From: Pontederia crassipes | Lineage: Eukaryota > Streptophyta > Magnoliopsida > Commelinales > Pontederiaceae | NCBI GenBank assembly: GCA_030549335.1 | Contig: CM060187.1 | Span: forward strand, 52,410,203 to 52,474,202 | Direction: 5' to 3' | Length of the DNA stretch: 64,000 nucleotides | Shown: positions 12,203-24,555 of the stretch, piece after piece | How positions within the stretch are numbered: the stretch's first letter is position 1 | Layout: the number at the start of each line of letters is the position of its first letter | Notes under the pieces: model-generated | Told to the model about the DNA's origin: nothing | The model's database searches: none | The model's input: the letters and a program-made list of their open reading frames with translations, nothing else | Translations under genes and position numbers: made by a program

Positions 12203-12546
12203 GGAGCCGTTCACATATTGAAATCTTAGTTCATTCGAGTTATAGAATGAAATAAAATTTAATAATAAAGAATAAAATAATTAATATGATAAAAAAATAG
12301 ATATAATGAATTAATTTTAGTGAGTGTTTGAATTAAAAATAAATATTTATAAATATAGAATTAAAATTTGTTAAAAAAATTAATGATAAAAGAAAAAAGT
12401 TTGTAAAAAGAGAAACGTCAAGTCCAAAAAGAAAAAAAGTGAAAAAAAAAACTCATTCCGTTTCGAAAATCAGATCGCGAAAGATGTTTAAAGAACTCGG
12501 TGGAATCAGGAGTTAATTCCACCTAATTCAATTGTCAAACGCTATC
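12203..12546 (+). mobile_element. AT-rich TIR element (MITE-like family D), copy 1
   Basis: Its ends are imperfect inverted repeats (gagccgttcacatattgaaa against gatagcgtttgacaattgaa). The interior shares gataaaaaaatagatataat, taattttagtgagtg and gaattaaaaat with the copies at 23934 and 46943. No transposase is present. Superfamily (hAT or PIF/Harbinger) is not decided because no clean target duplication was seen. Confidence 0.55.
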
Positions 12547-13511
12547 AAGAGGATCCATCGAAAAAAAATATTACCACTAGAATATAAAAAATTGTCATAA
12601 AATAAAAGTTTTGCATGCATTTTTATAAAATATTGATATTGTTGTGTATGTTAGTATTTATGTTGTAATAACAAAATAAAAAATAATCAATCTAATGGAT
12701 TTGGAACTTTAGATAAATTACTCTTTTTCACTTCTTTAAACCTTTTATAGTGCATGGCCTCGCCGTCGTCATCCCGACTAAATCGCGTCAATTTTCCCCA
12801 CGCTGTGTTGAGTGCCGGATCCCATGACTTATGTGATCAAAATTGTCAAGTGAAAAGTATTATTTGCGAATTGTTCCGTACCACAAAAAAGTCAATTTTT
12901 ACTGAGTCTTAGAAAAATCATAAACAAGAAGAATTCTCATTTCTTGACAAATTTTATTGACAAACATGTAATTATAAATTATTTTTTCGTGTTTTCCCAT
13001 TTTGGTTTAAGATGTAACTCACTTGTTTTTCACATTGCTCATGATTGGATGTTATGAAACACCTCCAAAAAAATAGAGATTGGATCTCCACGAAAAATTT
13101 AACTGCACAAAAAATGTGGAAAACTCAATTTATATTTCTCTTCCTCCAACAATCATCAACACTTAAAATAAAATAAAAAATAGTATGTGCCCTTCATATT
13201 CATGACCTTTGGGAATTATGATTTGATTTATTTTTTTATTTTCCTTATATTCCTATAGTTCATTTTCCTTCATTCTTCGAAATTTTCTTTAGACATGCAT
13301 TTATTTTCTCGCAACTTCGACACAAAGGGATGATAAAAATGATGAAAACTTGGAAAAGCTCTTAATCGCAAAGACAGCGGGAGAAAAAGAGAACAATCAA
13401 AATTAACAAGTCTTATTATAGACTTATGGGGAATAATGATTGGTCTCCTGTTAGCATGAATGAAAGAACTTAAGAAAATAGATAGGTAACCCCAAGGCAA
13501 GAATGAGTGTG
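12547..13511. other. AT-rich intergenic sequence without recognised genes
   Basis: Only short open frames occur, none with a recognisable family. No clear repeat termini were found. Confidence 0.5.
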
Positions 13512-13520
13512 AGATATTAA

Positions 13521-15265
13521 GAGTTTTTTCCTCTAACCTATGAATTAAAACTATTTTTCGCATCTATCTATGACTCTTGAATTTATCATAGAGTTCCCCT
13601 GAATTATACCATATTTTTCACTTAGGTCCATTCGTCAAAGATTTGAGTGACCGAGTTACCCTTCTCATATATCCTAATATTTTAAAAATTTTAAATAATA
13701 CATAAAAAAAATAAAAACAAAACCGACCGCAGAGGCATCGCTCCCCTTTCTTGCACCGCCGACCCCCCCCCCCTCCTACGGTCGCCGGTACAAGAAGGGA
13801 GGCGTGTCCATTGCGTCGGCGACCACGAAGGAGGGGGTCAAGGGTCGCACAAGCATGGTCCGCCCGATTGCACAGATGTGTTCGCCGCCGCTGCGTCGGA
13901 TCTCATTGCTGATCGTGGACGTCAGATGGTACTACGAACACCGGGCATTTCTGCGAGTAACCTCGTGGAGAATGGGCCACTGCCGCTATCGAGTGATAGT
14001 CATGCAGGTTGATCGACCACCATTGCTACTCCACGATCGTCGCGGGTGAAATCGGTCGTTGTTGCACGATGAATGCATGTACTAGCGTATTCTTCCACCG
14101 ACAGCCACCACATGCGCGTTCAGCCTTATCGCAACTGTCGATTATATATGTGTTATTTTATAACTTGTAAGAAGGCAAAGTTATTTTGTAAAATATAAAA
14201 TTTAAAGAAGTCGGTTTGCTCTGAAATGATCACCACATAATGTGAAATTTGTTTAATGATATATTTTCATTCTTATGTTAAAGAAAAAAATCATCACGTT
14301 TTCGCATTCTTTCGCAATTTTTTTTCATGGCCAGTAATGAGTCGTGAACACTAATTTAAATCACAGTTTAAATCGGGGGTCATGATCGTTATGGTATCAG
14401 AGGTGCCACGAGCGGCCTTTATCGCCGACAGTTGTCGTGAGCTAGCTTGTCATAGTTGTCGATAATTGTTGCCAAAGAAGATCGACGACCGCCACTACAC
14501 GCTGGTCATGCGTACATGCAGTGGCTGCTGTCATGCGCCATTGCTACCCGCCACCCCTTTTGCTCTCGTCGCTGTTGCGGACCATGTCAGCGAGACACGC
14601 AGGGCTTCCACCTTTGTAATGAAGTTGGTGGGGAGCTCGGATCCGGACGTCCGACACCACAAGGACTTGCCCAACTTCGAGTTCCTGCATCTCGATGATC
14701 CCATGAACATGCTACTGCTGAGGGGGCATGCAAGAAACGGGGGTGCCGGCACACCCGAGGAGCTCGCACAGGGGGAACGCCCTCCTTTTTCTTCCTCGTC
14801 AAGCTCGCATAAGGGGGTGTCATCGCCCCCCTTTTTTGTCGGCCCCCCTATGCGAGCTCGCACAGGGGGTGCCCCTACTTTCACCGAGACGACGAACAAG
14901 TCGACGGAGTCGAGCTAAACGCTGGCATGGGAGTCGATGAGGTGGAGCATGGTGCCTCGAACGCGGGGGATGGTCTCCTCTACCAGAGGCAGCATCAAGG
15001 GTGGCGTGGAGGTGTCGTGAGTCCTGGTCAGCGAAGAGGTTCTCGGCGAGGTCATTCATGTCGATGGAAGGGTACAAGGAGGAGGGCAGTTTAGTCATTC
15101 AATAATTCAAAAAAATGAAAAATAATAGAAAAGTTAACAGATCTCGACGGATGAACCAAACTAAAAAAGGTGACATAGTTAAGAGGAGGTTTAAGGAAAA
15201 TTCGAAAATCATGAGTAGTTGCGAAAGAAAAGTCATAGTTCAATAGAGATTTGAGGAAATAACTC
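13521..15265. mobile_element. Mutator-like element (MULE) with GC-rich internal cargo
   Basis: The termini are diverged inverted repeats: gagttttttcctctaacc at the left and gagttatttcctcaaatctc on the other strand at the right. Homology continues inward for about 100 bp (…tcgcatc…atgactcttgaattt against tcgcaac…atgattttcgaattt). Flanks agatattaa (13512-13520) and aaatattaa (15266-15274) form a 9-bp target duplication with one mismatch, the Mutator signature. The TIR is shared with the element at 57729. The interior (about 13720-15090) is GC-rich with open frames of up to 150 codons but no transposase, which fits a Pack-MULE carrying host sequence. The cargo protein was not recognised. Confidence 0.7.
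14466..14918 (+). pseudogene. Open frame in MULE cargo, product unknown
   Basis: A 150-codon open frame within the GC-rich interior of the MULE. It includes KLVGSSDPDVRHHKDLPNF and FEFLHLDDPMNMLLLRGH, but is not recognised. The opposite strand is also open for over 100 codons, as expected of GC-rich sequence, so the coding strand is uncertain. It may be a fragment of a captured gene rather than a functional one. Confidence 0.25.
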
Positions 15266-15274
15266 AAATATTAA

Positions 15275-16479
15275 AGCAATAATGGCCAGAGATTTGAGAG
15301 TTAAAGTGAAACATGTCCATAGAGGGTAAATCAATGTGCATACTGGTTGGTAGGAAAGGCAATTCATTTGTCTATTAGCACTCATCTACTACATATTCCT
15401 CCCATGGAATTATGTTCAGTTGGGGCAACCATACCCCGTAATTATTTGTCCATTTAATTTTCTTAGGGGGCGTGATGCATTATCAATTTATAATTTAGAT
15501 AACTAATTAAATAAATTATCACTATTTAAATTATTGATAGTATCATATTATAGTTTGTCAAGTTGGTAATATAAATAATAATTAAAATACCTCTAAAACT
15601 ACCAAATTACCACTAAAATTATTTTAAATTTTCATCACATAGTATTTTAATTAAACAAAAAAATAAATATAGATAAAAGAATATGATATAAAAATTAAGA
15701 CTTATTTGTAAAAAAGTTCAAATAATAAAGAAGACGAAGTTGGATAATATTTGTTTATTAACAAAATAGTTAAAAGCAAAAAAAATTTATTAAATGAATA
15801 TTTTTGTTAAAATATATATAAACAATTAGTAATATAGAAAATCACTTCGCTAACATTCTATTTAGATCATTAATGATGTGATAATTAAGGACTATCATAA
15901 TAATTAAAATTATCAATAATTAGTAGTTAAACGCAATAAGATGGTCAACTCTAAAAATTTTAAATAAAATAATCGATAATCTATCTATATTACATCATAT
16001 AGTATTTTACTACAGATAGGACCTTAGCCCCCATTTCAACCAAAATAGAAAAAGAGAACCAGAAGTATCGAATTCATCATCGGGATCCAAATCATCGTCT
16101 AAAAATTTTATTAAGATTGAAGCATTTTTAGATCTCCACCAGCCATCTTAGATAATATGAATGCTTACGATGTTTTTAAGAATGGGGATTTAAATGGGCA
16201 AGTTTTTTTTATTAATAATAGATCATATGATAAGTTCCTCCCGATGAATGGTTAGAACTGCAATCCATTCTCTTGGATATAATTATGTGCATTTAAAGCA
16301 TGTCTATACATTTTTCTTAATGTTTTAGTTTTAGTATTTAATGAATCACTTTGACTAAAATGATGTTTAATGTGACTTGTCTAGTTGCCTATGTTAAGAT
16401 GCCCCTTTTGATTCACATGGTAAATGAGTTAAGTGAAATTTAAAAGGCTATCCATGATTACATTATGTGAAGTTCGAAC
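15275..16479. other. AT-rich intergenic sequence with a possible MITE
   Basis: No gene is supported. Between about 15469 and 16036 a very AT-rich segment begins with gggggcgtgatgc and ends with ccttagccccc, a weak inverted-repeat pair that could be a degraded MITE. The rest is unremarkable. Confidence 0.3.
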
Positions 16480-16850
16480 TGTTGGAATTTATAACGGATA
16501 TAAATTCTAGAGGTTGCAGAATACCTCTTGCAGCGGAAGCGGATCGTCAGAGTTTTTTCACGAACTCTTGACGAACGCACTTGCACCTCGGGATCGGGAA
16601 CCGAACCTCTGGGAAACGAAACTATTTGCCACACCACAAGTACTCTGGACGAACCTCTGCGAAAGTGTGTTTGGGACCTATGCTATGGGTCCTCTTTTAT
16701 AGGGTGAGGGAGATTTGGACGACAAGTTAGACAGAACGCATCACGCGCGTCCATCACGCGTATAATGATGTGTCTGCCCAGACATGCGTATCACCCTAAT
16801 GGGCCGCGCGTATGTGCGGCCCATGTGCCCAAAAGGGTACTATTCCAACA
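16480..16850 (-). repeat. 3' LTR of the Copia element
   Basis: 371 bp, bounded by TGTTGGAAT and ATTCCAACA, about 90% identical by eye to the 5' LTR at 23187-23556. The minus-strand sequence GGACAAGTGAGAGAT at 16865-16851, immediately before the LTR, is a plausible polypurine tract. Confidence 0.95.
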
Positions 16851-17856
16851 ATCTCTCACTTGTCCGCATTGGGCATTGTACTTTCATTTATCTAGAATTT
16901 GTAAATGTGTCGTGCGACCCACGAGTACAAGCACGCTTCTTTATAAGAGCTAGAAATATACATGTTTTATGTTCAATCACTCAACTATCTTTAGAGCATA
17001 TGTCATGCCCGTTAGGGATTCATGACAGCTCACATATGAGCCAACAAATGCTCAAATAATATAACTCGTTATGCCCTGAATCTGTCTTGCAGCATAGCTA
17101 AGACAACACATGTCTTGCTCCGCGGTAACTATCTTTCACATACACTATTTTCAAAAAAATAGTTGGCCAATTGTATGCGAAAGCTTTATGCAGCTCATAA
17201 CAGTTCTTTCTCTCGCTCTCATGTCTTTTAGTAGTAAACTAGCTGCTTTCCTAAACATGACTCGTCAGACTACTTTATTTTTCACATTTGAATACCATGC
17301 TAAAGTAGCAAGCACTAATTGCTTTCCTTAATACATAGTTAAGAGTCTAAGGACACGTGCAGATGAAACATCTGTCAGAGACTCACACCATGATGACCAT
17401 TGAGCTAATCAATTCATCATGTCTCTCTAGGTCGACTTTGCATACTTGGTACTAAACACAAGTACTGCGGTGGATACTCACACTGAAGGAGCGTATGTCT
17501 AGCTCTGTTTAATTACACACCACGCAGACTTAAGTTCAGTCGCTAACTTTTAGCGCCTGACCCGAGTTTTCAAATTGCTCGCTAATCAATAGCGCCAAAT
17601 TTGAATCTCGCATTTGGCCTCTCTCTCTCTAAATCAGGCGACGTTGAGTTACTAAATCCCATGTTAAATCACACTATGATTCACATAGTTCATTTCGCTC
17701 GCTATCTTCGTGAGCGGCGGAAATATTTGTTCGTATGAGTGAACAAATCTAGACCTGATCGACATACTTTTCACATGCATAACAAACTTCATAACAATGA
17801 ATTTATCAAGAAAAATAATCTTTTATTCATTGAAAATTTTGAGTACATCATTACAT

Positions 17857-18536
17857 TTATAATCTACGTAGCCCTAAAACATTTACATGTCTTAAGAATG
17901 TCTCTCTTGGCAATGGCTTGGTGAACGGATCAGCAACCATTTTGTGCGTTGATATGTACTCAACTGAAATCTCCTTTTTGACTTCTTGATTTCGTACAAA
18001 TTTATACTTTGTGTCGATATGCTTTCCTTTGCAATGATATTTGTCGTCCTTCACATAAGCTTGGCTACTTAATTGTCACTGTGGAGAATCATTTTCTTCA
18101 TTGCATTCTCAAAAATCCTCAGGTTTTGAAGGAATCTCTTAAGCCATAAGGCCTCTTGTATTGTCACTGAACAAGCTATGAATTCAGCATCCATAGTTGA
18201 TAGTGCCACACAATCTTATTTCTTGCTACTCCAAGTAACAGCACAATTGCTAAGCAAGAAAGTATATGCAGAGGTGAATTTACGTTCATCAACGTCACCA
18301 GCTCAATCGGCATTGGTGAATCCAACAAATTGTAGACTTCCTCCATGATAACACAGTGCAAGATTTGCAGTACCCTTGAGGTATCTCATGATTCTCTTCA
18401 CCACCTTCCAGCGTTGACGTCTTGGATTAGCGTGATATCGACTAACTAGATCCACGGCATAACATATGTCCGGTCGAGTACACATCATAGCGTACATCAG
18501 ACTGTCGACCACACTCGCATAAGGAACATTTGACAT
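17857..18536 (-). pseudogene. Copia RNase H region, broken
   Basis: Minus-strand frames carry SLMYAMMCTRPDICYAV and the MRYLKGTANLAL region of the RT/RNase H connection. Further on are the Copia RNase H end motifs KGKHIDTKYKF and MVADPFTKPLPRETF. These lie in separate frames interrupted by stops and frameshifts, including around 18060-18360. Confidence 0.85.
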
Positions 18537-18650
18537 TTTTTTATTCCTCTGGAGTTTTTTGGCACATGTTCAAGCTTAAAACCTCGTATTTCATAATAGG
18601 AGTGTCAATGGGTTTACAACCATCCATGCGGAATCGTTCCAAAACTTTTT

Positions 18651-19313
18651 TTATATATGATTCCTGCGACAAGGTAAGGAGTCATTGGAACGATCGTGTT
18701 GGATTTTCACACCCAGTATGTATGCTGCTTCACCCATGTCATTCATTTCAAACATGGAGGACAACCATTGCTTAATGGTAATGACATAGTCTCTATTATT
18801 CCCAACTATTAGAATGTCGTCGACATATAACGTCAGGATAGCAAAATTATCCTCGGACTTATGAACATACACACAGTGATCTTCATCAATCATATTAAAA
18901 CCGTACAAAATGATTGACTGATGAAATTTCAGATACCACTGTCTAGATGATTGTTTGAGTCCATAAATGGACCGACGCAGCTTGCAAACTTTGCGCTCTT
19001 CCCCTTTTACAACTAAGCTTTTAGGTTGCTCCATGTAAATTTTTCCATCTAGTTCTCCATTGAGAAATGCGGTTTTTACATCCATTTGATGTAATTATAA
19101 GTTCATATGTGCGACTATAGCTACTATTAGGCGAATTGAAGCAAATCTTACAACTGATGCAAAAGTTCCTTCATAGTCAACATCCGCAGATTGGGTAAAA
19201 CCATTCATCACTAGACGGGCTTTATATCTCTCAATTGATCCATCAACGCCACATTTAATTTTGAGAACCCATTTGTTCCCAATTGCCTTACGGCCTGGCG
19301 GGAGATCAACCAA
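18651..19313 (-). pseudogene. Copia reverse transcriptase, interrupted
   Basis: Contains GNKWVLKIKCGVDGSIERYK, KARLVMNGFTQ, MDVKTAFLNGEL, SIYGLKQSSRQW and the catalytic LYVDDILIVGNN. An in-frame stop at 19095-19097 splits it where related elements read through to HQMDVKTAFL. The YVDD box is intact, but the frame is not. Confidence 0.9.
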
Positions 19314-19490
19314 ATTTCAGACTTGATTTTTCTGCATGGACCATAACTCTTCCTCCATTGCCTTAATCCATTCTTCCTTAGCAGGGGACAAGAGAGCTTC
19401 TTTGATAGATTTTGGCTCAAATTCATCTTCCAGACTTACTATGTTGACCTCATGTAGTCCATGTTCATGCAGTCCTTCGATTTCAAAACG

Positions 19491-20354
19491 TCAGCGCGGA
19501 ACATGTTTTCTAGTACTCCGTCGAAGAGAACTTTCAGGTTGATCATTAGTTGACGATTGTGAATCTCTCCCACTCGAATCAAGCTGTGGGATAAAGGAGA
19601 CTAACTCCTCAACCGATTGATCCGCTTGAGCCGTTAACTCAGGATCTTCCTCTACATCTATGAGAAATTCCTTGTCTATCTCGCCTTGCTTAGGAAATTC
19701 GTTCTTTATGAATGTCACGTCTCTACTTTCGATTTTCCGTTACCGTACCATATTCTCTTTCTCCTATGAATACATAGCCCTTAGAGGTTTCACAATATCT
19801 TATAAAGATACATTTCTGTCATCTAGGACCCAACTTCCCATACTTATGAGATTGTTTAGAACATAGGCTGCGCAACCCCAATTGCGCAAATAACTAAGGT
19901 TAGACTTTCGACCTGTCCAAAGTTCATAAGGTGTGGTAGAAACGGATTTCGATGGTACATAGTTTAAAATGTAGGTTGCAGTCAATAACGCATCTCTTCA
20001 ATACGAAATTGGGAGATTAGCTTGCGCCATCATGGATCGGACCATATTAAATAAGGTACGATTCCGTCTTTCCGCAACACCATTTTGTTGTGGAATTCTT
20101 GATACTCTTAATTGCATAACTATACATTTTTTATCACATAATTTTTTGAATAAGTCAGAGAGATATTCACGTCCACGGTCGGTTTGCAAGGCTTTAATCT
20201 TGCGATCCACTTGATTCTCTGCGATATTCGTAAATCGTACAAAACAATCCAATGCTTCAGATTTATGAGAAATCAAGTATACAACACTGTAACGTGAAAA
20301 ATCATTAATAAATGTGATGAAATAAGAGAAACCATTTTTTGCGTGAACATTCAT
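19491..20354 (-). pseudogene. Copia integrase and linker, interrupted
   Basis: Has the integrase core pieces FITFINDFSRYSVVYL, ALQTDRGREYLSDLF and IPQQNGVAERRNRTL, then TTPYELWTGRKSNLSYLR in a different segment. Stops and frame changes between about 19720 and 20000 break the domain. Confidence 0.88.
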
Positions 20355-20620
20355 CGGACTACATATGTCCGAATGGATTAATTATAATGAGTACTTGACG
20401 CGTTTTTCCATCCCAAATGGTGTTCTTGTTTTCTTACCAGCTAGACATTCCTCACATGTTGGAAGATCAACTTTTGCGAGAGACCCCAAGATGCCTTCTC
20501 TAGCAAGTCTATTCATTCGATCTTGACAAATATGTCATAGTCTGACATGCCAAATGTTGGCACTATCATTCACATCAACAGATGATATAAAAGAATATTT
20601 ATTAGCAACGGATGCTATAT

Positions 20621-21100
20621 TTAAAACATAGAAATCATTATTGAGAAAACCATTGCATAGAAGACATTGTCATAAGATATTGTCATTTGTTTCCTCTGGA
20701 AACTTATTACATAACCAAGTTTGTCTAATGATGACACAGAAAGTAAATTTCGTCTAAAAGTTGGAGCATATAGAACGTCGTGAAGGTAAAGTATTTGGCT
20801 GTTACGAAATTCTAACTTGCACGATCCAATGCCTTTAACTTCAACTCTTTCGTTGTTTCCAACGTAAATCCATTTGCTCCCCGCACTTATTTGATGAAAT
20901 CCCACGAAGACCCCACGATCTCTCGCTACATGGTCGGTGGTTTCTGAATTTGCAATCCACGAAGAATGAGTTTCAATAATTAAGGCACAACTTGAGACAT
21001 AAGAAAAAGAATTATGGTCAGGACAAACCTTCTTTGGCTCAGTGCAATTACGAGCAAAGTGACCACGTTTGCTACAATTGTAGCACTTTACTTTATTCAT
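20621..21100 (-). pseudogene. Copia zinc knuckle and protease region
   Basis: Begins with the CCHC knuckle CYNCSKRGHFARNC, followed by the protease. The usual protease active site D-S/T-G reads N-S-E here (SWIANSETTDHVARD), so catalytic Asp and Gly are both replaced. Both changes fit G-to-A transitions. The pre-integrase part (LLSVSSLDKLGYVISF) follows. Confidence 0.85.
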
Positions 21101-21854
21101 GTATACTTTGTCGCCATGTTTTCCACATTTGTGCTGGTGGCCTTGGGCTTTCTTCTGTCCAGCATTTTCGCTTTTATTATTTGGTTGCGACTTATGCGAC
21201 CTTTTTTCTTGAATTGAGAAGCAGCTCTTTGTCTACCATTGTCAACAACTAATGCTTCAGAGGTTTGATTCATGGCTTGTAGGGCATCATCATCCATTTC
21301 AATGTGGCGAGCAGCTTGGTCAAAAGTTTTGACACCTTCGTTGTGCATCAAATTACAACGCATATGTTTCAAACTTTTTGGAAGAGAGCGGATGAGAGCT
21401 TGCACTTGTTGCTCGTCATCGAGTACTTGTCCCGCACTTTTGAGTTCACGGATCATGTTAGACATATCCTGGATATGTTTTCTTATCGTATGATTTAGTC
21501 GCTTCCGATAAGAGTCAAACTTGACCGCGAGCATCCGACGCTTGGTGATCTTAGTGACCCCATACTTATTGCGGAGCGCCGCCCACACTTCGAATTCGCA
21601 CAGCATGGAGTTATTCATCGTGCTCAGTAAATGCGAGCAATACGATTCTTTTTTGTCCAAGCCTGATAGGACTCCATGTCCCTCTGGCGTTGGGCATTAT
21701 GTCCGGGTGCAGGTTCAGTGACAACATGGTTAATGGTCTCCAAGACCTCTTGTTCTTCTAGAAGATATTGAACTTTACGGTTCCAAATATCATAATTGTC
21801 GCCATTGAGCTTCTCATTCTTGTTCAGGTCAGCAATTATTATTTTGGAACCCAT
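21097..21854 (-). pseudogene. Copia gag, frameshifted
   Basis: Starts at the ATG at 21854 (MGSKIIIADLNKNEKLNGDN, then YDIW), typical of a Copia gag N-terminus. The frame changes near 21624-21660. It continues as the UBN2-like part with LRNKYGVTKI and HIQDMSNMIRELKSAG, reaching the zinc knuckle region near 21100. Confidence 0.8.
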
Positions 21855-22668
21855 GGTCTAGTTTGATAAAAAAAATTAGGACAAATCAGTGTTATGCATG
21901 TTTTTAATTTTGTCCGCAAACAACAGGACTAGTGCAATGAGAGCTCTTCCTCGAGGGGTGCCAATTAAATAATCATGCACTATCCTTCGCCTCGATATCA
22001 CATTGGAAAAAAATTGTGCTCCCACTGTCACACATCAACCATATTTCTGGAGACTGCGTTGACCATGCACCAGACCAGTTCCTCGAAACCTTTCTATATA
22101 TGCATTTCGGGTCACGCACCACTCAATCGAAAGACGTTGGTTATTGTGACAATATTTAAATTTTAAGATGCCTTAGTCCTACAAAAGAACTACCTATGTT
22201 TTATGTATTCTTTAATTACCTATAGTTTGTATAATTAGATCAACTAATTATTTTATCATAGGCTTTGCATGAACACATGTATTTCAGCACATGGCCAAAA
22301 TTAATATCACCATCTTAATTAATTCTCACAAAAAAAATTAATTTTAATTTAATAAATTTCAAATTAATTTGAAATTCAAGGCAAATTATCATGCTTAACA
22401 AGATTGGACATACCAATTTAATTTTAACACATAGTCAAAATTTTAATCACAGAAATAAATATTTCATAAACGAAGATATTTATTTTATGCATGATAACAC
22501 ATTTATTGACATGCAAATCTAATCATTTAATTTAATGCTTTAAATTAATAAATATTTTCTTTTGATAACATAAATTGCATGCAATATTACAGGAAAATTT
22601 ATGAGAAAATAATAGATTTTTCGTGATATTTTGAGATTTTAAAATAGATATTTTCTATTTTCAAATTA

Positions 22669-22924
22669 TTTTAAAAAATTGGCGAAAATCAGAAAAGAAA
22701 AAAATTGTTTATTGGGCCTCTCAGCCAGCCCAATTGCCACTTCTCATATGTGCAACTCTTTTGCACCCAAATTGATCCTTCCAGTGGGCCGTGTATATTT
22801 TAAAAAACTGGCGAAAATCAGAAAAGAAAAAAATTTGTTTATTGGGCCTCTCAGCCAGCCCAATTGCTACTTCTCATATGTGCAACTCTTTTGCACCCAA
22901 ATTGGGCCTTCCAGTGGGCCGTGT
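22669..22924. repeat. Tandem duplication (~129-bp unit) in the Copia 5' leader
   Basis: Two copies, about 22669-22797 and 22798-22924, share ggcgaaaatcagaaaagaaa, ttattgggcctctcagccag and cttttgcacccaaattg with few differences. They lie between the PBS and gag. Confidence 0.9.
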
Positions 22925-23173
22925 GCCTGCTGGAACAGTTTTATTTTTTTTCTTTTTTTCTGCAACATATGCAAAAAAATCCGAAATTTCACCAAAAATA
23001 TTAAAATAAATCCGAAAAATATATTATGGTCTAGGTTCATCCATAATATATTTGTGATGACAAACTCTATTTTGTTCCTTAGTTGTTGTCATACAACTGA
23101 GGTGCGCAGATCCCAAATAATAACAAATATTATTTTTTCGGCGCGATCACGAGTTCGTGAAAAACCTAAAAAA

Positions 23174-23185
23174 GCTCTGATACCA
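23174..23185 (-). other. Primer binding site of the Copia element
   Basis: On the minus strand, one nucleotide after the 5' LTR, the sequence is TGGTATCAGAGC. This is the standard plant initiator tRNA-Met PBS. Confidence 0.93.
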
Positions 23186-23186
23186 A

Positions 23187-23556
23187 TGTTGGAATTTATA
23201 ACAGATATAAATTCTAGAAGTTGCGGAATACCTCTTGCAGCGGAAGCGGCTCGTCGGAACTTTCCCACGAACTTTTAACGAACGCACTTGCACCTCGGTA
23301 TCGGGAACCGAACCTCTGGAGAACGAAACTTTTTGCCACAGCACAAGTACTCTAGATGAACCTCTGCGAAAGTGTGTTTGGGACCTATGCTATGGGTCCC
23401 CTTTTATAGGGTGGGGAGACTTGGGCGACAAGTTAGGCAGAACGCATCACGCGCGTCCATTATGCGTATGATAATGTGTCTGTCCACGCATGTGCCTCGC
23501 CCTAATGGGCCGCGCGTATGTGCGGCTCATGTGCCCAAAAGGGCACTATTCCAACA
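23187..23556 (-). repeat. 5' LTR of the Copia element
   Basis: 370 bp, bounded by TGTTGGAAT and ATTCCAACA; the partner of 16480-16850. Confidence 0.95.
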
Positions 23557-23933
23557 AGAATGATAATCGAGGTACATGAACTTTAAGATTTGTATTTAAT
23601 AGAATGATTTTGATAGTTGAACTCTAAAAATAGTTCGAGACTTATATTACATGAGGTGTTTACTCTAATTGTCGTTTCAAATGATCGGAACTAAGGTTCA
23701 AATGTCTGAACTTCTCAACTGAGAAAGACATTGAAATATCTGGACCAAACATCCAAACATATAAACAAATATGAAATTCTCATAAACCCTAAATAATTGG
23801 ATGAATACATAGTAGTCTAGACGTTCGAAATTTTCGAACCGAACATCCTTATCACTTGAAAGTTGAAACATTCATAGAACCCAAAAGTTTCGATGGTCGA
23901 TCAAAAGATCCAAGGGGCCGTTTGGCAACGGGA

Positions 23934-24474
23934 GATAGGGTTCAACTAAGTTCTCGTGAATAGTTGAAATGACAGATTAGTTCGGGTTATGTTTGGTTAG
24001 AGTGAAATTTGATGATGAGGAATAAGATAGTTGATGTGATAAAAAAAATTAGATGCGATGGATTAATTTTAGTGTGTGATTGAATTAAAAATACGTGTTA
24101 TAAATATATATTATAATATTATTAAAAAAAATAAAATATATAATATAAATTAAAAAATATGTCAACAATTTTGACAAAAAATATATTATTTGAATATAAA
24201 AATTCAACTTTTTTAATAATTTATATTTAATGAAAATATTTAAAATTATAATGAAAGAATAAATAATAAATAATATTAATCTTTTAATATTTATATTTTA
24301 TATATAATAAAATAAATTAACTTATATAAGAAAAGTTATAAAAGAAAATAATAAAGAAAAAAGTTTGAAAAAAGCCAAAATGTCATTTAAAAAAAAGAAA
24401 AAAAAACAACCGCCGATTCCAAGCTGGAACCAGAAGGGGTTGGTTCCACCTGGTTCCACTTCCTAAACACCCCC
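23934..24474 (+). mobile_element. AT-rich TIR element (family D), copy 2
   Basis: Ends ggggccgtttggcaacggga and, on the other strand, gggggtgtttaggaagtgg form imperfect inverted repeats. The interior has tttggttagagtgaaatttg, gatagttgatgtgataaaaa and gtgtgattgaattaaaaata, shared with copies at 12203, 46943 and (reversed) 40396 and 41095. No coding capacity. Confidence 0.65.
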
Positions 24475-24555
24475 AAATGTTCGAAAGTTTCAAAGGTCCA
24501 AAATGCTGAAATTCATATATCCAATATTGAATGTTTACGCGTTGGAGGTTTGTTG

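Larger units (their letters stand above)
16480..23556 (-). mobile_element. Degenerate Copia-type LTR retrotransposon, complete structure
   Basis: The element is on the minus strand, with LTRs at 23187-23556 (5') and 16480-16850 (3'), a PBS, a purine tract, and gag-protease-integrase-RT-RNase H in Copia order. Coding parts are broken by stops and frameshifts, so it cannot act autonomously. The LTRs differ at roughly 35 of 370 positions by eye, which suggests an old insertion. Flanking 5-mers cgaac (left) and agaat (right) do not match, so the target duplication has decayed or the element was rearranged. Its lineage within Copia was not determined. Confidence 0.95.

Noticed and set aside
17857-21854. 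Functional retrotransposon polyprotein
   Set aside because: Stops, frameshifts and a substituted protease active site show it is a relic.
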